The position numbers and the translations under genes are program-made. Source: Arthrobacter sp. ZGTC131 (GTDB lineage: Bacteria; Actinomycetota; Actinomycetes; Actinomycetales; Micrococcaceae). From it: 64,000 bases of DNA. The DNA is taken from NCBI RefSeq assembly GCF_002929275.1, contig NZ_PJIK01000001.1, forward strand, positions 611,261 through 675,260, read 5' to 3'. Positions within the stretch are counted from its first letter, which is position 1. Each line of letters opens with the position of its first letter. Positions 8,460 to 17,442 of the stretch are shown one piece after another. Under the pieces are notes generated by a model that ran no database searches, was not told where the DNA came from, and was given only the letters and a program-made list of their open reading frames with translations.

Positions 8460-9407
8460 TCAGAACAGGGCTTCCTGCACCGCGGGCACCTCGGAGCTGA
8501 ACTCCCCCGGCTCGATAAGCCGCGCCTTCAGCAGCCCGAGGTTCACCACGAAGTCCAACTCCGAGCCCTCGATGCCCACCAGGCCGTGGCTTCCGCACAG
8601 CGCCCCGAGGCTGAAGCCGTGGCTGCCCCCGTCCATGCTGTGCGGATAGGCGTGCCGGGCAGAAGCAGCAACCAGGCCGGCGGCCTGCGCCGGCCGGACC
8701 CACTGCTCGTCGACGACGTCGAAACCCCCGACGGCGGTGCCCGCCAGCAGCGTCCTGACTTCTTCCGCCCGGCGGCGGTTCAGTTCGTCGAGCCGGCTGA
8801 CGGGCAGCGGGTCTGTCAGGGCGGCCGCCTTGGCGGCGGACCGGACTTGCTGGGCCAGGCCGGCTTCGCGGGTGACCATGTCCTCCAGGAGGCGCACCAC
8901 GCGGCCGTCCTCGGCGAGTGCAACGTACCGGGCCACCACGGCACCCTGCTCGGCCAGCCGGTTCCATTTGCGGGGCTGCGATGCCGTCCCGATCTTGCTG
9001 GCGCCCTGGGCGAAGGTGGCCACATACAGCCAGTGCGGCTGCATGAGGTAGCTCCGCAGCCCCGGCGGCACCCGGCCGCCACGGTGGAAATCGTGGATCA
9101 GCCGGGAGTCGTCCACCACGAAGCAGCGCTCACATTGGCTGCCCCGAAGCGCCGGGAAGCGGTCCGGGCACGGCACATGCTCCCGCTCCGCCTCGGAGAA
9201 AACCTTGGTGTGCCCGAGGCAGTGCTTCCCGCCGTCCGAGACGCGGAAGCCGAGCCGTGCGCCGGCGTCGAGCCTTACCTCGCTGAACCCATGGCCCGGC
9301 GAAAGGTGCTGGAGGCGCAGAACCGGGCTGCCGCCGTCGGACGTCCTGCACGCCGCAGGCGGACCATCCCAAAAGACCCCGTGCACCAGATACTGGGTAT
9401 CGGTCAC
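8460..9407 (-). CDS. DUF2797 protein, possibly GIY-YIG-like
   Basis: This 315-residue protein matches the DUF2797 family. The N-terminal half has clustered metal-ligand candidates (H-C-L-G-H near residue 64, then Cys, C-E-R-C near 93). Near residues 128-165 it has a Y-V-A-T-F...K-I-G-T-A...R...Q-G-A pattern followed by a conserved glutamate, resembling the GIY-YIG nuclease or T5orf172 fold. The family has no settled function; the nuclease-like reading is mine from the motif pattern. Confidence 0.75.
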   Translation of the reverse strand: MTDTQYLVHGVFWDGPPAACRTSDGGSPVLRLQHLSPGHGFSEVRLDAGARLGFRVSDGGKHCLGHTKVFSEAEREHVPCPDRFPALRGSQCERCFVVDDSRLIHDFHRGGRVPPGLRSYLMQPHWLYVATFAQGASKIGTASQPRKWNRLAEQGAVVARYVALAEDGRVVRLLEDMVTREAGLAQQVRSAAKAAALTDPLPVSRLDELNRRRAEEVRTLLAGTAVGGFDVVDEQWVRPAQAAGLVAASARHAYPHSMDGGSHGFSLGALCGSHGLVGIEGSELDFVVNLGLLKARLIEPGEFSSEVPAVQEALF

Positions 9408-9434
9408 GGGGTCTCCTGAAGGTACAGGTGCTGG

Positions 9435-10298
9435 CTAGAGCGCCGGCTGCACGCCAAAGGCTACCGCGAGCTTCATGATCTTTTCGGCGCGGCCCAGGCG
9501 GGGCAGGTCCGAGCCGTCGCGGATGACGCGGCCGTTGGCCTCGAAGTCGGCCATGAAGTCCGTGGCCCAAGCGACGTCCGACGGCGTGGGGCTGATGACC
9601 TCGTTGATGACGCTGGTCTGGTCGATGGCCAGGCAGAGTTTTCCGGTCATGCCCATCATCACCGTGATGCCGGTCTGCTCGCGCAGGATCGGGTGGTTGG
9701 TGCCGACGGTGGGGCCGTCGATGGGGCCGGGCAGGTTGCCGACGCGGCTGGCCACCACGAGCTTGGCGCGCGGGTAGGCCATCGCCTCCGGCGTGGCCGC
9801 CATGCCGGTGTCGCGGCGGAAGTCGCCGGACCCGAAGGCGAGCCGGAACGCACCCTGCGCCTTGGCAATGTTGTTGGCTTCCTCGATGCCGAGGGCGCTC
9901 TCGACGAGCGGGATGACGGGCGTCTTGCCGTCCATGCGGTGGAAGGATTCGGTCACCTGGTCCGCGGATTCGGTCTTGGCCAGCATGATGCCGAGCAGTC
10001 CGGGCGTGCCGCGGAGGCCGGCGAGGTCATCGGCCCAGAACGGGCTGATGGCGTCGTTGATCCGGACCCAGGCCTGGCCGCCGGCGGTCAGCCAGTTCAC
10101 CACGTTCTCGCGGGCTGTGTCCTTCTGTGAGGGGTCCACCGCGTCCTCGATGTCCAGAATGACGGAATCCGCGCGGGATACCGCCGACTGGTCGAAGAGC
10201 TCGGTTTTCATTGCGTTGACCAGCAGCCACGAACGGGCGATTTCGGCGGGGATGTTGCGTTCGTGCCGGGTGATCTCGGCGGTGGAGGAAGACGTCAT
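9435..10298 (-). CDS. HpcH/HpaI aldolase / CitE-like CoA ester lyase
   Basis: This 287-residue TIM-barrel protein has the CitE signatures S-V-I-L-D-I-E-D-A-V-D (metal and substrate binding), P-L-V-E-S-A-L-G-I and a G-S-G-D-F region. It looks like stand-alone citramalyl-CoA or malyl-CoA lyase homologues rather than the citrate lyase beta chain, since no citrate lyase alpha or gamma gene is near. I begin it at the ATG at 10298, six bases after a TACGGT box (leaderless); an upstream in-frame start adds eight residues only. Confidence 0.88.
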   Translation of the reverse strand: MTSSSTAEITRHERNIPAEIARSWLLVNAMKTELFDQSAVSRADSVILDIEDAVDPSQKDTARENVVNWLTAGGQAWVRINDAISPFWADDLAGLRGTPGLLGIMLAKTESADQVTESFHRMDGKTPVIPLVESALGIEEANNIAKAQGAFRLAFGSGDFRRDTGMAATPEAMAYPRAKLVVASRVGNLPGPIDGPTVGTNHPILREQTGITVMMGMTGKLCLAIDQTSVINEVISPTPSDVAWATDFMADFEANGRVIRDGSDLPRLGRAEKIMKLAVAFGVQPAL

Positions 10299-10625
10299 AT
10301 ACCTACCGTATCCGGCCCGCACCTGCTAAGGCGAAGATGACCGGTCCCCGGCGGAGACCAATACGAACAAAAGCGGAAGTCTACGGCGCGGGAGGCCGTT
10401 CCGCGTGCCGGCCGTCACGGGGATTCATCGGCCGAAACAGGGCGCCTCATGACCCTGCGTTGCGCGGTATTTCAGCGGATTTCCAAGGGTTTCGCGTCGT
10501 GACCGGCCCACTTTTCTGCGTCCGGCAAGTGCGCTTACATCGATCCGTCGGCCGCTGCGGCGGCCGGCAGTGCCCCGGGCAGTGACCCGGCAACAGACAC
10601 CAAGCAACCACCGAAGGAAACCCCC
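10299..10625 (+). other. Intergenic leader of the binding-protein/TauD pair
   Basis: These 327 bases separate the divergent CitE-like gene from the binding-protein gene. I see no convincing gene. The last 60 bases hold a short stem (CCGGG, loop CAGTGA, CCCGG, 10575-10590) followed by GCAAC, which vaguely recalls the end of SAM-type riboswitches but lacks the rest of the consensus. A GAAGGAAA ribosome site precedes the ATG at 10626. Confidence 0.4.
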
Positions 10626-11645
10626 ATGAAACGACACCTGACCATCCTGAGTGCTGCGGCCGCCGTCGTCATCGCCCTGACGGTGTCCGGCTGCGGCGGC
10701 CCCTCGGTGGCCGGCACGGGCGCCCCGGGCGCCACCGAAGTCAAGGAGCTCCGCTACCAGGGCTGGGCCAATACCGTGACCCTCCCCGAGCTTGCCGAGG
10801 ATCTCGGCTACCTGGGCGACGTGAAGCTGAACTGGGTGGGCAACACCATCAGCGGCCCGCAGGACATCCAGTCCGCCGCCACCGGGCAGACGGACTTCGG
10901 CGGCGCCTTCGCGGGTGCGGTGGTGAAGCTCATCGAAGCCGGGGCGCCGGTCAAGGCCGTCATCAACTACTACGGCGAGGACAGCAAGACCTTCAACGGC
11001 TACTACGTGAAGGAGGACAGCCCCATCCGGACGGCCCGGGACTTCATCGGCAAGAAGATCGCGGTCAACACGCTGGGAGCGCACTCGGAGGCCGTGATCA
11101 ACACCTACCTCCGGAAGAACGGGCTCAGCGCGGACGAGATCAAGCAGGTCCAGCTCGTAGTGGTGCCGCCCAACGACACCGAGGAAGCCATCCGCCGCGG
11201 GCAGGTGGATGCGGGCTCGCTGGGCAGCATCCTCCAGGACAAGGCCATCGCCAACGGAGGGCTGAGGTCCGTCTTCAGCGACTTCGACCTGTTCGGCGGC
11301 TTTGCCGGCGGCCCGTACGTGCTCCGCGAAGACTTCATCGCCCAGAACCCCAACACCACCCGGACGTTCACCACCGGCGTGGCGAAGGCAATCGAATGGG
11401 AACGCACCACGCCGCGCCAGGAAGTGATTGCCCGGTTCACCAAGATCCTGAAGGAACGCGGCCGGAATGAGAACCCCGCCGCCCTGCAGTACTGGAAGAG
11501 CGTGGGCGTTCCCAGCAAGGGCGAAATCAAGGACGAGGACTTCACCCGCTGGAACGACTACCTGAAGTCCGTAGGCATCATCAAGTCCGACCTGGACCCC
11601 AAGAAGCTCTACACCAACGAATTCAACGGCCTCGTTTCCAAGTAA
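10626..11645 (+). CDS. Sulfonate/taurine-type ABC substrate-binding lipoprotein
   Basis: This 339-residue lipoprotein has a 20-residue hydrophobic signal ending in a V-S-G-C lipobox. The mature part resembles SsuA/TauA/NMT1 binding proteins, with a G-W-A-N substrate-loop start, repeated D-I-Q-S-A-A and G-A-P-V-K-A-V-I segments and a conserved G-K-K-I-A-V-N. It should capture alkanesulfonates, taurine or a related small anion at the membrane. The only neighbour in the transcription unit is a TauD-family dioxygenase; no permease or ATPase gene is adjacent, so either it borrows a transporter encoded elsewhere or the locus has lost those parts. Confidence 0.85.
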   Translation: MKRHLTILSAAAAVVIALTVSGCGGPSVAGTGAPGATEVKELRYQGWANTVTLPELAEDLGYLGDVKLNWVGNTISGPQDIQSAATGQTDFGGAFAGAVVKLIEAGAPVKAVINYYGEDSKTFNGYYVKEDSPIRTARDFIGKKIAVNTLGAHSEAVINTYLRKNGLSADEIKQVQLVVVPPNDTEEAIRRGQVDAGSLGSILQDKAIANGGLRSVFSDFDLFGGFAGGPYVLREDFIAQNPNTTRTFTTGVAKAIEWERTTPRQEVIARFTKILKERGRNENPAALQYWKSVGVPSKGEIKDEDFTRWNDYLKSVGIIKSDLDPKKLYTNEFNGLVSK

Positions 11646-11718
11646 CCGCCGCACTTAGCGCACCGCAGTAACCGCCGCAAGTAACCCGCCGCAAGCGACA
11701 CAACAGTAAGGAAGAACA

Positions 11719-12642
11719 ATGACCGCCATCACCGAAACCAAGCTCGAATTCGCCAAGCTGGGCTCCCGCATCGGGGCCGAAATCCGCGGCCTGGACCTCA
11801 GCGGGGACCTGCCCGCGGAGACCGTCGCCCAGATCCGCGCGGCGCTCAACGAACACAAGGCCCTGGTATTCCGGGAAGCCAACATCCTCTCCGACGAGGC
11901 GCAGGTGAAGTTCGCCAGCCACTTCGGACCGCTCACCAAGGCCCATCCCACGGTCGCCTCGGTGGAGGGCGAGGAAAACGTCCTGCCGGTGGACAGCGAA
12001 AACGGCTCCGCAAACAACTGGCACACCGACGTCACGTTCGTGGTCAACCCGCCGCAGGCATCCACCCTGCGCAGCATCGATCTGCCGGCGTACGGCGGCG
12101 AAACGCTGATCGCCTCCTCCGCCGCCGCGTACCGCGACCTGCCGGATGAGCTGCGCAACTTCGCGGACACCCTGTGGGCGATCCACACCAACGACTACGA
12201 CTACTCGGTGCCCAAGAACCTGGAGCACCAGAACGCGGAGGAGCGCCGCAAGGAGTTCACCCGGCTCAAATTCGAGACCGCCCACCCCGTAGTGCGCGTC
12301 CACCCGCTGACCGGCGAGCGCGGATTGTTCATTGGGGGCTTCGCGCAGCGCCTGCGGATCGTAGGCCTGTCCAACACGGAGTCACGGGACATCATCCGGC
12401 TGCTGCAGGCCTACGTCACGCGGCCCGAGAACGTGGTGCGCGTCAACTGGGAGCCCAACCAGCTGGTGCTTTTCGACAACCGGATCACCCAGCATTACGC
12501 ACCGGACAACTACGACGGCCAGCCCCGCAAGCTCAACCGCGTCACCATCGCCGGAGACATCCCGGTGGGTGTGGACGGCAAACCGAGCCAGGCTCTGCAG
12601 GGTGACTCCTCCACGTATTCGGAAGTAGCCCCGCTGAGCTAA
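11719..12642 (+). CDS. TauD/TfdA-family 2-oxoglutarate dioxygenase
   Basis: This non-haem Fe(II) dioxygenase of 307 residues carries the metal triad His102-x-Asp104 (in N-N-W-H-T-D) and His259, with the 2-oxoglutarate-binding arginine near 274. Family members hydroxylate taurine, alkanesulfonates, alkyl sulfates or phenoxyacetates, releasing sulfite or another leaving group. An AAGGAAG ribosome site sits just before the ATG. The preceding sulfonate-type binding protein suggests sulfur scavenging; the exact substrate is unknown. Confidence 0.9.
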   Translation: MTAITETKLEFAKLGSRIGAEIRGLDLSGDLPAETVAQIRAALNEHKALVFREANILSDEAQVKFASHFGPLTKAHPTVASVEGEENVLPVDSENGSANNWHTDVTFVVNPPQASTLRSIDLPAYGGETLIASSAAAYRDLPDELRNFADTLWAIHTNDYDYSVPKNLEHQNAEERRKEFTRLKFETAHPVVRVHPLTGERGLFIGGFAQRLRIVGLSNTESRDIIRLLQAYVTRPENVVRVNWEPNQLVLFDNRITQHYAPDNYDGQPRKLNRVTIAGDIPVGVDGKPSQALQGDSSTYSEVAPLS

Positions 12643-12654
12643 GCCGCCGCCAGC

Positions 12655-12719
12655 CCAACAAGGTCGCAGTTAATGTCGTTTTGAACGCTCATAGCGACAT
12701 TAACTGCGACTCATTGGGT
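12655..12719. terminator. Long intergenic inverted repeat between convergent genes
   Basis: Perfect 16-base arms (12663-12678 and 12695-12710, GTCGCAGTTAATGTCG and its complement) surround a 16-base spacer, and outer bases CCCAA/TTGGG extend the pairing. It lies exactly between two convergent genes, so a bidirectional terminator role is likely, although there is no clear T run. The even, AT-containing arms also resemble a small intergenic repeat family. Confidence 0.6.
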
Positions 12720-12744
12720 TAAGCGGCGATTGGGCGGGCCGGGG

Positions 12745-13713
12745 TTAGGGAATGTTGCTCCCCCGGGCCGTGACCCACAGCCGGTACCACTCGGCGCGGG
12801 TCATGGTTTCGGCCACGCGGCCGGCTCCGGCACAGGCTCGGATCCGGTCCGGGTTGGCAGTGCCGATGACGGGCGCGATCCCGGCGGGATGCCTCATGAG
12901 CCACCCCAGCAGGACGGCTTCGGACGTGGTTCCCTTCTCGCGCGCCATGTCCGCCAGCAGCGCCGCCGTGGCGGCCTCGGCAGGCGTGGGCCGCTCGGGC
13001 GGATTCCCCGTGTAGTGCCCGCGTGCCAGTGCGCCGTAGGCCTGCAGGGTGATCCCCTGCCGGGCGCAGTATTCGATCGTGCCGTGCGGGAAGCTGTGAT
13101 CCGCTGATTCCGGATGGTTGACGAGCACCGAGCTCTCGAGCCAGGCCCGCTTCAGCAGGCTCATCTCCAGCTGGTTGGCCACCACCGGCGTCTCCAGGCT
13201 GTCCTGGAGGAACGCGATCTGCTCGCCGGACATGTTGGACACACCCAGTGCCCGCACCTTGCCTTCCGCCATCAGCTTCCCGACGGCGGCCGCCACCTCC
13301 GCCGGGTCCATCAGGGGATCCGGCCGGTGCAGCAGGAGGACGTCCACATAGTCCGTGCGCAGCCGCTCCAGGCTGCCGTTCACGCGCTCAATGATGGAGT
13401 CACCGCTGAGATCGTAGTGGGTCTCCAGCCCGCGCTCGTTGAGGCGGATGCCGCACTTGGTCTGCAGCCGGATGCGCTCGCGCAGGCCCGGCGTCGACGC
13501 CAGCACCTCACCGAAAACAGTTTCGGACTTGCCCCTGCGGTAGATGTCCGCGTGGTCGAACAGCGTGATGCCGGCCTCCAGCGCCGCGTCGACGGCGGCA
13601 GCGGCCTCCTCCACATGGTGAACGTCATGGGGTTCGTCGGTCCATCCGCCGCCAAGGCCCATGCAGCCGTAAATGAGCTCCTGCGCGGACGGTGGAACGT
13701 TGTGATCAGTCAT
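12745..13713 (-). CDS. Aldo/keto reductase
   Basis: This 322-residue (alpha/beta)8 NADPH-dependent reductase has the AKR catalytic pattern: Asp and Tyr in D-H-A-D-I-Y, Lys in L-Q-T-K-C-G and His in L-L-L-H-R-P. It resembles the YdhF-like branch of AKRs. The physiological carbonyl substrate is unknown. It stands alone, 87 bases beyond the alpha-glucosidase gene on the same strand. Confidence 0.9.
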   Translation of the reverse strand: MTDHNVPPSAQELIYGCMGLGGGWTDEPHDVHHVEEAAAAVDAALEAGITLFDHADIYRRGKSETVFGEVLASTPGLRERIRLQTKCGIRLNERGLETHYDLSGDSIIERVNGSLERLRTDYVDVLLLHRPDPLMDPAEVAAAVGKLMAEGKVRALGVSNMSGEQIAFLQDSLETPVVANQLEMSLLKRAWLESSVLVNHPESADHSFPHGTIEYCARQGITLQAYGALARGHYTGNPPERPTPAEAATAALLADMAREKGTTSEAVLLGWLMRHPAGIAPVIGTANPDRIRACAGAGRVAETMTRAEWYRLWVTARGSNIP

Positions 13714-13800
13714 TGCTTCACTCTTTCATGTGCCGCGGCTGACGAACAGGTGGCGGCGCCCCGGCCGGGCACCGCCACCTGTACTTGATATTGAGTTATG

Positions 13801-15513
13801 TCAGCGCAGCCAGGCGGTGGTGTTGGCCGGCAGCTTGCCGTCTTCCAGCGGGGCGCTGCTGACCAGCACGGTCCCGGCGGGAAGCTCGACGGCGGTGTCG
13901 CCGAAGTTGGTCACGGACTGCCAGCCGCCGGGGCGGCTGAAGTGCAGGACCTCCGGGTTGCCGGTTTCGATCCATTCCAGCTCTTCCTCGGCCTGCAGTT
14001 CGCGGCGCAGCTTCAGGGCCGTGCGGTAGAGCTCAAGGGTGGAGCCTTCGGTGCCGTCCTGGGCCTCGACGGCGTACTTGCTGAACCAGTCCGGCTGCGG
14101 CAGGTGGGCCCCGCTGTCGCCGAAGCCGAAGGAGGTCCCCTCAACCTTCCACGGCAGCGGCACGCGGCAGCCGTCACGGCCCACCTCGACGCCCTTGTTG
14201 CGGAAGAACGACGGGTCCTGCCGCTCGGCGTCGGGGATGTCCGCGACTTCCTGGAGGCCTAGTTCCTCTCCCTGGTAGAGGTAGGCGGAGCCCGGTACCG
14301 CGAGCATCAGCAGCGTGGCGGCGCGGGCGCGGCGCTCGCCGAGTGCCACGTCCAGTTCCTCTTCGGGTCCGCCGGCCAGCAGCCAGTCCTTGCCGTCCTG
14401 GCCCTTGGCGTGCTTCTTGCCCCGGGAGGTCTTGGGCAGGCCGTAGCGCGTGGCGTGACGGACGACGTCGTGGTTGGAGAAGACCCAGGTGGAGGACGCG
14501 CCGGTGGCGGCCGCCTCGGCGAGGTTGCGGGTGATAATTTCGCGGAACTCCTCGGCGTCGAAATCGGCCTGCAGGAGGTCGAAGTTGAACGCCTGGCCCA
14601 GGCCCTCGGGGCTCGCGTAGCGCGGCCGGCGGGTAGCGTGCACCCAGGCCTCGGCCACGGCGGTGCGCGGCGGGTTGTACTCGTTGAACACCTCGCGCCA
14701 TTCGGTGTAGACCTCGTGGACATCGTCGCGGTCCCAGAACGGGTGCGAGCCGTCGTCGAAACCGTCGGTCCCGGTGTTGGCCGCACTCAGTTCCAGCTTG
14801 GACAGCAGGGGCTCGGTGAGGTCCTTGGTCAGGGCGTGCGCCACGTCCACGCGGAAGCCGTCCACGCCGCGGTCGGACCAGAAGCGCAGGGTCTTGAGGA
14901 AGTCGTCGCGGATTTCCCGGTTAGCCCAGTTCAGGTCCGGCTGCTCCTTGGCGAAGATGTGCATGTACCACTGCCCGGGGGTGCCGTCCGGTTCGGTGAT
15001 CCGCTCCCAGGCGGGCCCGCCGAACACCGAGTCCCAGTCCGACGGCGGGAACTCGCCGTTGGGGCCCTTGCCGTCACGGAAGATGTAGCGGTCGCGCGCC
15101 TCGGAGCCCTTGGGCGAGGCGAGGGCTTCCTTGAACCATTCGTGCCGGTCCGAGGAGTGGTTCGGGACGATGTCCGCGATCAGCTTGATGCCGGCGGCGT
15201 GCAGTGCCGCTGCCATCTCGTCGAAGTCATCCAGCGTGCCCAGCTTCGGGTCCACGTCGCGGTAGTCGTCCACGTCGTAGCCGCCGTCGGCCAGCGCGGA
15301 CGGGTAGAACGGGCTGAGCCAGACGGCGTCGATCCCCAGCGATTTCAGGTACGGGACCTTGGCCGTGATGCCCTTGATGTCGCCCAGTCCGTCCCCGTTG
15401 GAATCGGAGAAGCTGCGGGGGTAGATCTGGTAGACGGACGCCTGGCGCCACCAGTTCGGATCGGCCAGACGGTCGGAATCGGACAGGGTTGCCAGCGTGG
15501 CGGTGGTGGACAA
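13801..15513 (-). CDS. GH13 alpha-glucosidase (oligo-1,6-glucosidase/maltase type)
   Basis: This 570-residue glycoside hydrolase family 13 enzyme has the nucleophile Asp223 in G-F-R-V-D-V-A-H, the acid/base Glu288 in A-E-A-W and the transition-state stabiliser Asp349 in F-S-N-H-D. There is no signal peptide, so it acts on imported alpha-glucosides in the cytoplasm. The start is TTG, with AAAGGA in front. It is the last gene of a four-gene unit with two ABC permeases and a binding protein, so it should hydrolyse maltose, isomaltose, trehalulose or a similar sugar brought in by that system. Confidence 0.92.
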   Translation of the reverse strand: MSTTATLATLSDSDRLADPNWWRQASVYQIYPRSFSDSNGDGLGDIKGITAKVPYLKSLGIDAVWLSPFYPSALADGGYDVDDYRDVDPKLGTLDDFDEMAAALHAAGIKLIADIVPNHSSDRHEWFKEALASPKGSEARDRYIFRDGKGPNGEFPPSDWDSVFGGPAWERITEPDGTPGQWYMHIFAKEQPDLNWANREIRDDFLKTLRFWSDRGVDGFRVDVAHALTKDLTEPLLSKLELSAANTGTDGFDDGSHPFWDRDDVHEVYTEWREVFNEYNPPRTAVAEAWVHATRRPRYASPEGLGQAFNFDLLQADFDAEEFREIITRNLAEAAATGASSTWVFSNHDVVRHATRYGLPKTSRGKKHAKGQDGKDWLLAGGPEEELDVALGERRARAATLLMLAVPGSAYLYQGEELGLQEVADIPDAERQDPSFFRNKGVEVGRDGCRVPLPWKVEGTSFGFGDSGAHLPQPDWFSKYAVEAQDGTEGSTLELYRTALKLRRELQAEEELEWIETGNPEVLHFSRPGGWQSVTNFGDTAVELPAGTVLVSSAPLEDGKLPANTTAWLR

Positions 15514-15565
15514 GGGATGATCCTTTTCTTGTGGTTGGGGTTGTTGCTGGACTGGATTGATGGGT

Positions 15566-16462
15566 TTACTTGACGGCCCCGCGCATGACTCCGGACAGTA
15601 CCCAACGCTGGGCCAGGATGTAAACCACCAATGTGGGTGCCATGGCCATGAGGTAGGACGCGAACGCGAGGCTGTAATTGGTGTTGAACTCGCCCTGGAA
15701 CAGCATCTGCACCACGGGGAGGGTCTGAAGGCTGGGGTCGGCGATCATCATCTGGGGCAGCAGGAAGTCGTTCCAGGAGCCGAGGAAGGCGAAGATCCCC
15801 ACGGTGGCGTTCATCGGTGCCAGCAGCGGAAAGATGATCTTGCGGAACACCTGCCACGTGGTGGCGCCGTCCATGCGGGCCGACTCCTCCAGCTCCACCG
15901 GGATGGAACGGACGAAGGCGATGTAGAGCAGAGTGTTGAACGAAATACCGCCGAGCACGTGCAGGAAGACGACGCCGGCCGGGTTGTCCAGGCCAAGGAG
16001 TGCCGTCTGCTTGATCAGCGGCAGGATGATCACCGGGAACGGGATGAACATGGCCGAGAGCAGGTAGATGAAGGAGCCGCGGAAGAACTTCCGGTTCCAG
16101 TTCCGGGCGATGGCGTAGGCGACGAGCGAGCTGCTGGCCAGCGAACCGAGGACGCTCAGCACGGTGACGAAGGCGGTGGACATGAACGCCCGGGGGAAGT
16201 TCGTGGCCACGTAGGCCGCAGCGAAGTTTTCCCAGTTCATCGGGCTTGGCCAGGCAAGGCCCGTTCCCGTGCCGATCTGGTCCGGTGTTTTCAGGGCCAT
16301 GGCCACGGTGAAGTACAGCGGCAGCAGGACCGTCAGCGAGGCCACGATCATCAGCGCGGTGAGCCACCAGTTGACCTTGTAGCCCTCACGGCTGGAACGG
16401 CGGGCCTTGCGGACGGGAGCCGCGGCTCCGCCCATGGTGTCGGAAAGTGTGGAAGCGGTCAT
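15566..16462 (-). CDS. Carbohydrate ABC transporter permease (MalG/LacG type)
   Basis: This 298-residue inner-membrane permease has six predicted helices and the ATPase-contacting EAA loop (E-E-S-A-R-M-D-G-A) near residue 190. It forms the translocation pore with the upstream permease, whose start overlaps it by one base. No ATPase is encoded here, as is usual for actinobacterial CUT1 sugar importers that share an MsiK-like ATPase encoded elsewhere. Confidence 0.92.
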   Translation of the reverse strand: MTASTLSDTMGGAAAPVRKARRSSREGYKVNWWLTALMIVASLTVLLPLYFTVAMALKTPDQIGTGTGLAWPSPMNWENFAAAYVATNFPRAFMSTAFVTVLSVLGSLASSSLVAYAIARNWNRKFFRGSFIYLLSAMFIPFPVIILPLIKQTALLGLDNPAGVVFLHVLGGISFNTLLYIAFVRSIPVELEESARMDGATTWQVFRKIIFPLLAPMNATVGIFAFLGSWNDFLLPQMMIADPSLQTLPVVQMLFQGEFNTNYSLAFASYLMAMAPTLVVYILAQRWVLSGVMRGAVK

Positions 16463-17415
16463 TAGAGTGAAACCCCCCGGCGCTGGATGAGGCGCAGCTG
16501 GATGACGGAGATCAGCAAGGTGATCAGGAAGTAGATGACGGCGTTCGCCATCTGGTAGGAGTAGTCGCCGCCCGTGAAGCCGGAGAAGATGCGCATCGCC
16601 ACGGACTGGGTGGCCATGCCGGGCCCTCCTCCGGTGAGGCCCACGATGATCTCGTAGGTCCCCAGGAAGCCCTTGAACCCGAGGATCACGTTGATCACGA
16701 GGTAGCCGAGGATCAGCGGCAGGGTCAGGCTCAGGAACTGCCGGAAACTGCCGGCGCCGTCCAGGTCCGCCGCTTCATAGACCTCGGAGGGCACGCTCTG
16801 CAGGCCGGCGAGGTAGATGATGGTGGCGCCGGGCGCGGCCTGCCACACGGTGACCAGCACGATGGCGAGCCAGGCGAGGTTCTCGTTGGCGAGGATGCTC
16901 GTGGCGAGCGGTGTCACGCCGAACCGCTCCGCCAGTACCGGGAGGGTGTTGGAGAACAGATAGTTGAAGACGAAGGACACGATCAGGGCTGACAGCACCA
17001 TGGGGATGAAGAAGACGGTGCGGATGCCCGTGCGCCACTTGATCTTGGCGTTCAAACCAAGGGCGATCGCGAGGGCCACGACGTTGACCACCACGGTGGT
17101 GGCCAGGGCGAAGACGAACGTGAAGATGTAGGACTGTAGGACGGCCGGGTCCTTGAAGATGTTGACGTAGTTGGACAGGCCGATGAACTTCCAGTCGCCG
17201 TAGCCGGCGTAGTTGGTGAGGCTGAAAAAGACGCCCACGAGTGCCGGCAGGGTGATGAAGAAGGCGAACAGTGCCAGTACAGGCACCACCATCCAGTAGT
17301 ACGTGGGGTCGGTCCTGTTCCTGGACCGGAGCGTTGCGGTTTTGGCGGACGCGGAGGTCGGCAGGTTGCGTCCTGCGGGAGGGGCTGTCTGGGCCACCCG
17401 GGATGTTGCGGTCAT
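16462..17415 (-). CDS. Carbohydrate ABC transporter permease (MalF/LacF type)
   Basis: This 317-residue permease has six predicted helices after an approximately 35-residue polar N-terminus, and an EAA loop with Y-E-A-A-D-L-D-G-A near residue 225. It pairs with the MalG-type permease encoded downstream, whose reading frame overlaps by one base. It sits in the alpha-glucoside uptake operon between the binding protein and the second permease. Confidence 0.92.
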   Translation of the reverse strand: MTATSRVAQTAPPAGRNLPTSASAKTATLRSRNRTDPTYYWMVVPVLALFAFFITLPALVGVFFSLTNYAGYGDWKFIGLSNYVNIFKDPAVLQSYIFTFVFALATTVVVNVVALAIALGLNAKIKWRTGIRTVFFIPMVLSALIVSFVFNYLFSNTLPVLAERFGVTPLATSILANENLAWLAIVLVTVWQAAPGATIIYLAGLQSVPSEVYEAADLDGAGSFRQFLSLTLPLILGYLVINVILGFKGFLGTYEIIVGLTGGGPGMATQSVAMRIFSGFTGGDYSYQMANAVIYFLITLLISVIQLRLIQRRGVSL

Positions 17416-17442
17416 TAGGGCTCCTGGATTTCGGGTGGTGGG

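Noticed and set aside
10560-10625. A possible SAM-type riboswitch before the binding-protein gene, suggested by a short stem followed by GGCAAC.
   Set aside because: Only the small stem and GCAAC fit. The other conserved helices and bases are not found, so I list it as plain leader.
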